The position numbers were made by a program, and so were the translations under genes. Below, piece by piece: positions 63,173-64,000 of a stretch of 64,000 nucleotides of DNA. The notes under the pieces were generated by a model, which saw nothing but the letters and a program-made list of their open reading frames with translations, did no database searches and had not been told where the DNA came from. Within the stretch, counting starts at the first letter, position 1. Each line of letters starts with the position of its first letter. Source of the stretch: Bacteroidales bacterium (lineage in GTDB: Bacteria; Bacteroidota; Bacteroidia; Bacteroidales; WCHB1-69); the NCBI GenBank assembly GCA_017394765.1, contig JAFPXF010000097.1, forward strand, positions 1-64,000, read 5' to 3'.

Positions 63173-63955
63173 CTATTGTTTGTAAAAAAGTAATGAGGGT
63201 TTGTCGGCGTCCGCAGGAAAAACCATGTAACTGAAATGGGTAAGCCAGTCGCCGATGTTGTAGAATCGGGAGTTGTCGGAGAGGGCATATTCGGCGGGAG
63301 TGTGGCGGTGTGCATAGATGAACATATCCACAGGCTCTTGCGCGAGTATCTGGCGGGCATATTGCACCTGAGACTCCTGTTCGCCCTGGAAAGTAAAAAG
63401 CGACTCGTCGTGGGAGGCGCGACTTTTACGGGAAAAGAAACGGGCTATGGAGAAGGCCTGGCGCGGATGCAGCATACTGTACAGCACACGGTTGGGCTTG
63501 AAGCCAAAAATGCGCTTGATGAACAGATAACGGCGCTGGTGTCCCCCGATGCCATCACCGTGCCCGACAATGCAACGTTTGCCGTTGAGGTTGAAGACCT
63601 GCTGCTGGAAAAAGACCTTGCAACCAAAAGATTGGGTGAAATAATCCTGCACCCACATGTCGTGATTGCCCGTGAAATAGTATATCTCAACGCCATTCGC
63701 GTGAAGTTCCGACAGCTTGTTAAAAAATCTGAAATAGCCTTTGGGCACCACATCCTCATACTCAAACCAAAAGTCGAACATGTCGCCCAAAAGGAAGAGG
63801 TGCTGCATATTATCTTTCTGTTGTTGCAACAAATCGACAAGCATATCCTCCCGGACCCGGCTTTCCGACTCGGAGGGGCATCCGAAGTGGGCGTCGGAGA
63901 CGAAGCAGGCATTGCCTTCAATGGTGATGGGATGTCGGAAGTCGGGATATTCCAT
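63173..63955 (-). CDS. UDP-2,3-diacylglucosamine diphosphatase (LpxH-like)
   Basis: 260 residues. Calcineurin-type metallophosphatase motifs: VSDAHFGC, LLGDMFDFWFEYE, FTGNHDMW, GHGDGIG and IYAHRHTP. This matches the Bacteroidetes LpxH-type enzyme of lipid A synthesis. First of an operon with era; an unidentified gene ends 2 bp upstream, so the operon extends beyond the window. Confidence 0.9.
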   Translation of the reverse strand: MEYPDFRHPITIEGNACFVSDAHFGCPSESESRVREDMLVDLLQQQKDNMQHLFLLGDMFDFWFEYEDVVPKGYFRFFNKLSELHANGVEIYYFTGNHDMWVQDYFTQSFGCKVFFQQQVFNLNGKRCIVGHGDGIGGHQRRYLFIKRIFGFKPNRVLYSMLHPRQAFSIARFFSRKSRASHDESLFTFQGEQESQVQYARQILAQEPVDMFIYAHRHTPAEYALSDNSRFYNIGDWLTHFSYMVFPADADKPSLLFYKQ

Positions 63956-63957
63956 TA

Positions 63958-64000
63958 TTAAAATTTGTTAATCCATTCGGCCACTTCGAGGGCGGGTATG
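63958..64000 (-). CDS. 3' end of an upstream gene (partial)
   Basis: The minus-strand frame entering at 64000 reads IPALEVAEWINKF and stops at 63958, 2 bp before the LpxH-like start. The spacing shows it is cotranscribed; 13 residues are too few to identify it. Confidence 0.5.
   Translation of the reverse strand, partial: IPALEVAEWINKF

Overview
The window looks like chromosomal DNA of an anaerobic member of the Bacteroidales. Promoters repeatedly show the Bacteroidetes -7 element TAnnTTTG (TATCTTTG, TATTTTTG, TACTTTTG). There is a type IX secretion gene (porQ) and a large secreted protein with a T9SS-type C-terminal domain, a SusB-like GH97 enzyme, a superoxide reductase/rubrerythrin pair and a FISUMP lipoprotein. 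I cannot name the genus. Core genes are GC-richer; three stretches (about 1-3.3 kb, 30.8-34.2 kb and 50-58.5 kb) are visibly AT-rich, repetitive and full of short secreted or membrane proteins.

Layout. 1-3.3 kb: minus-strand array of 5'-truncated RHS tips, each followed 7 bp later by a small membrane-anchored gene (candidate immunity); the tips carry a metzincin zinc-protease motif and a caspase-like His/Cys pattern. 3.3-7 kb: gcvH, frr, a 2TM protein, pyrH, then rplI-rpsR-rpsF. 7-13 kb (+): an outer-membrane barrel protein, murB, a small lipoprotein and a 1020-residue AsmA-like protein. 13-20 kb: atpD-atpC without the rest of the ATP synthase operon, tRNA-Gly(GCC), an MsbA-like ABC exporter, an in-frame fusion of an RseC domain to a P-loop kinase, radA and a PepSY-like lipoprotein. 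20-31 kb: a GT39 glycosyltransferase, a T9SS beta-helix protein, an alpha/beta hydrolase, a FISUMP lipoprotein, a 345-bp element with terminal inverted repeats, nadD, rlmD and GH97.

30.8-34.2 kb holds a tandemly duplicated cassette that I cannot assign to a known system: a tiny Cys-rich ORF ending GECC(D/G)CPQTQII(N/H)G, a palindromic repeat, a protein with a constant N-terminus (MNNIMDFWRxEW) and a variable remainder, then a different small gene each time. 34-50 kb is again core: yitT, purA, a secreted tandem TldD/PmbA-like protein, pyrB-pyrI, tRNA-Cys(GCA), a TPM-domain protein, superoxide reductase and rubrerythrin, porQ, a DegT aminotransferase, a TonB C-terminal protein, a HerA-like ATPase and queF-queC. 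50-58.5 kb is an island of about 14 small lipoproteins and membrane proteins, including one YwqK/MORN-type antitoxin homologue, linked by repeated promoter/leader modules and by an inverted pair of nearly identical signal-peptide segments. 58.6-64 kb: an SDR, LD-carboxypeptidase, acyltransferase, hutI, era, an LpxH-type pyrophosphatase and the 3' end of one more gene.

The best candidates for something new are the duplicated FWR-EW cassette, the leader-sharing lipoprotein island, and a family of GTAGAGACG palindromes, one of which sits in frame inside the GH97 gene. No transposase, integrase, CRISPR array or rRNA gene was found.
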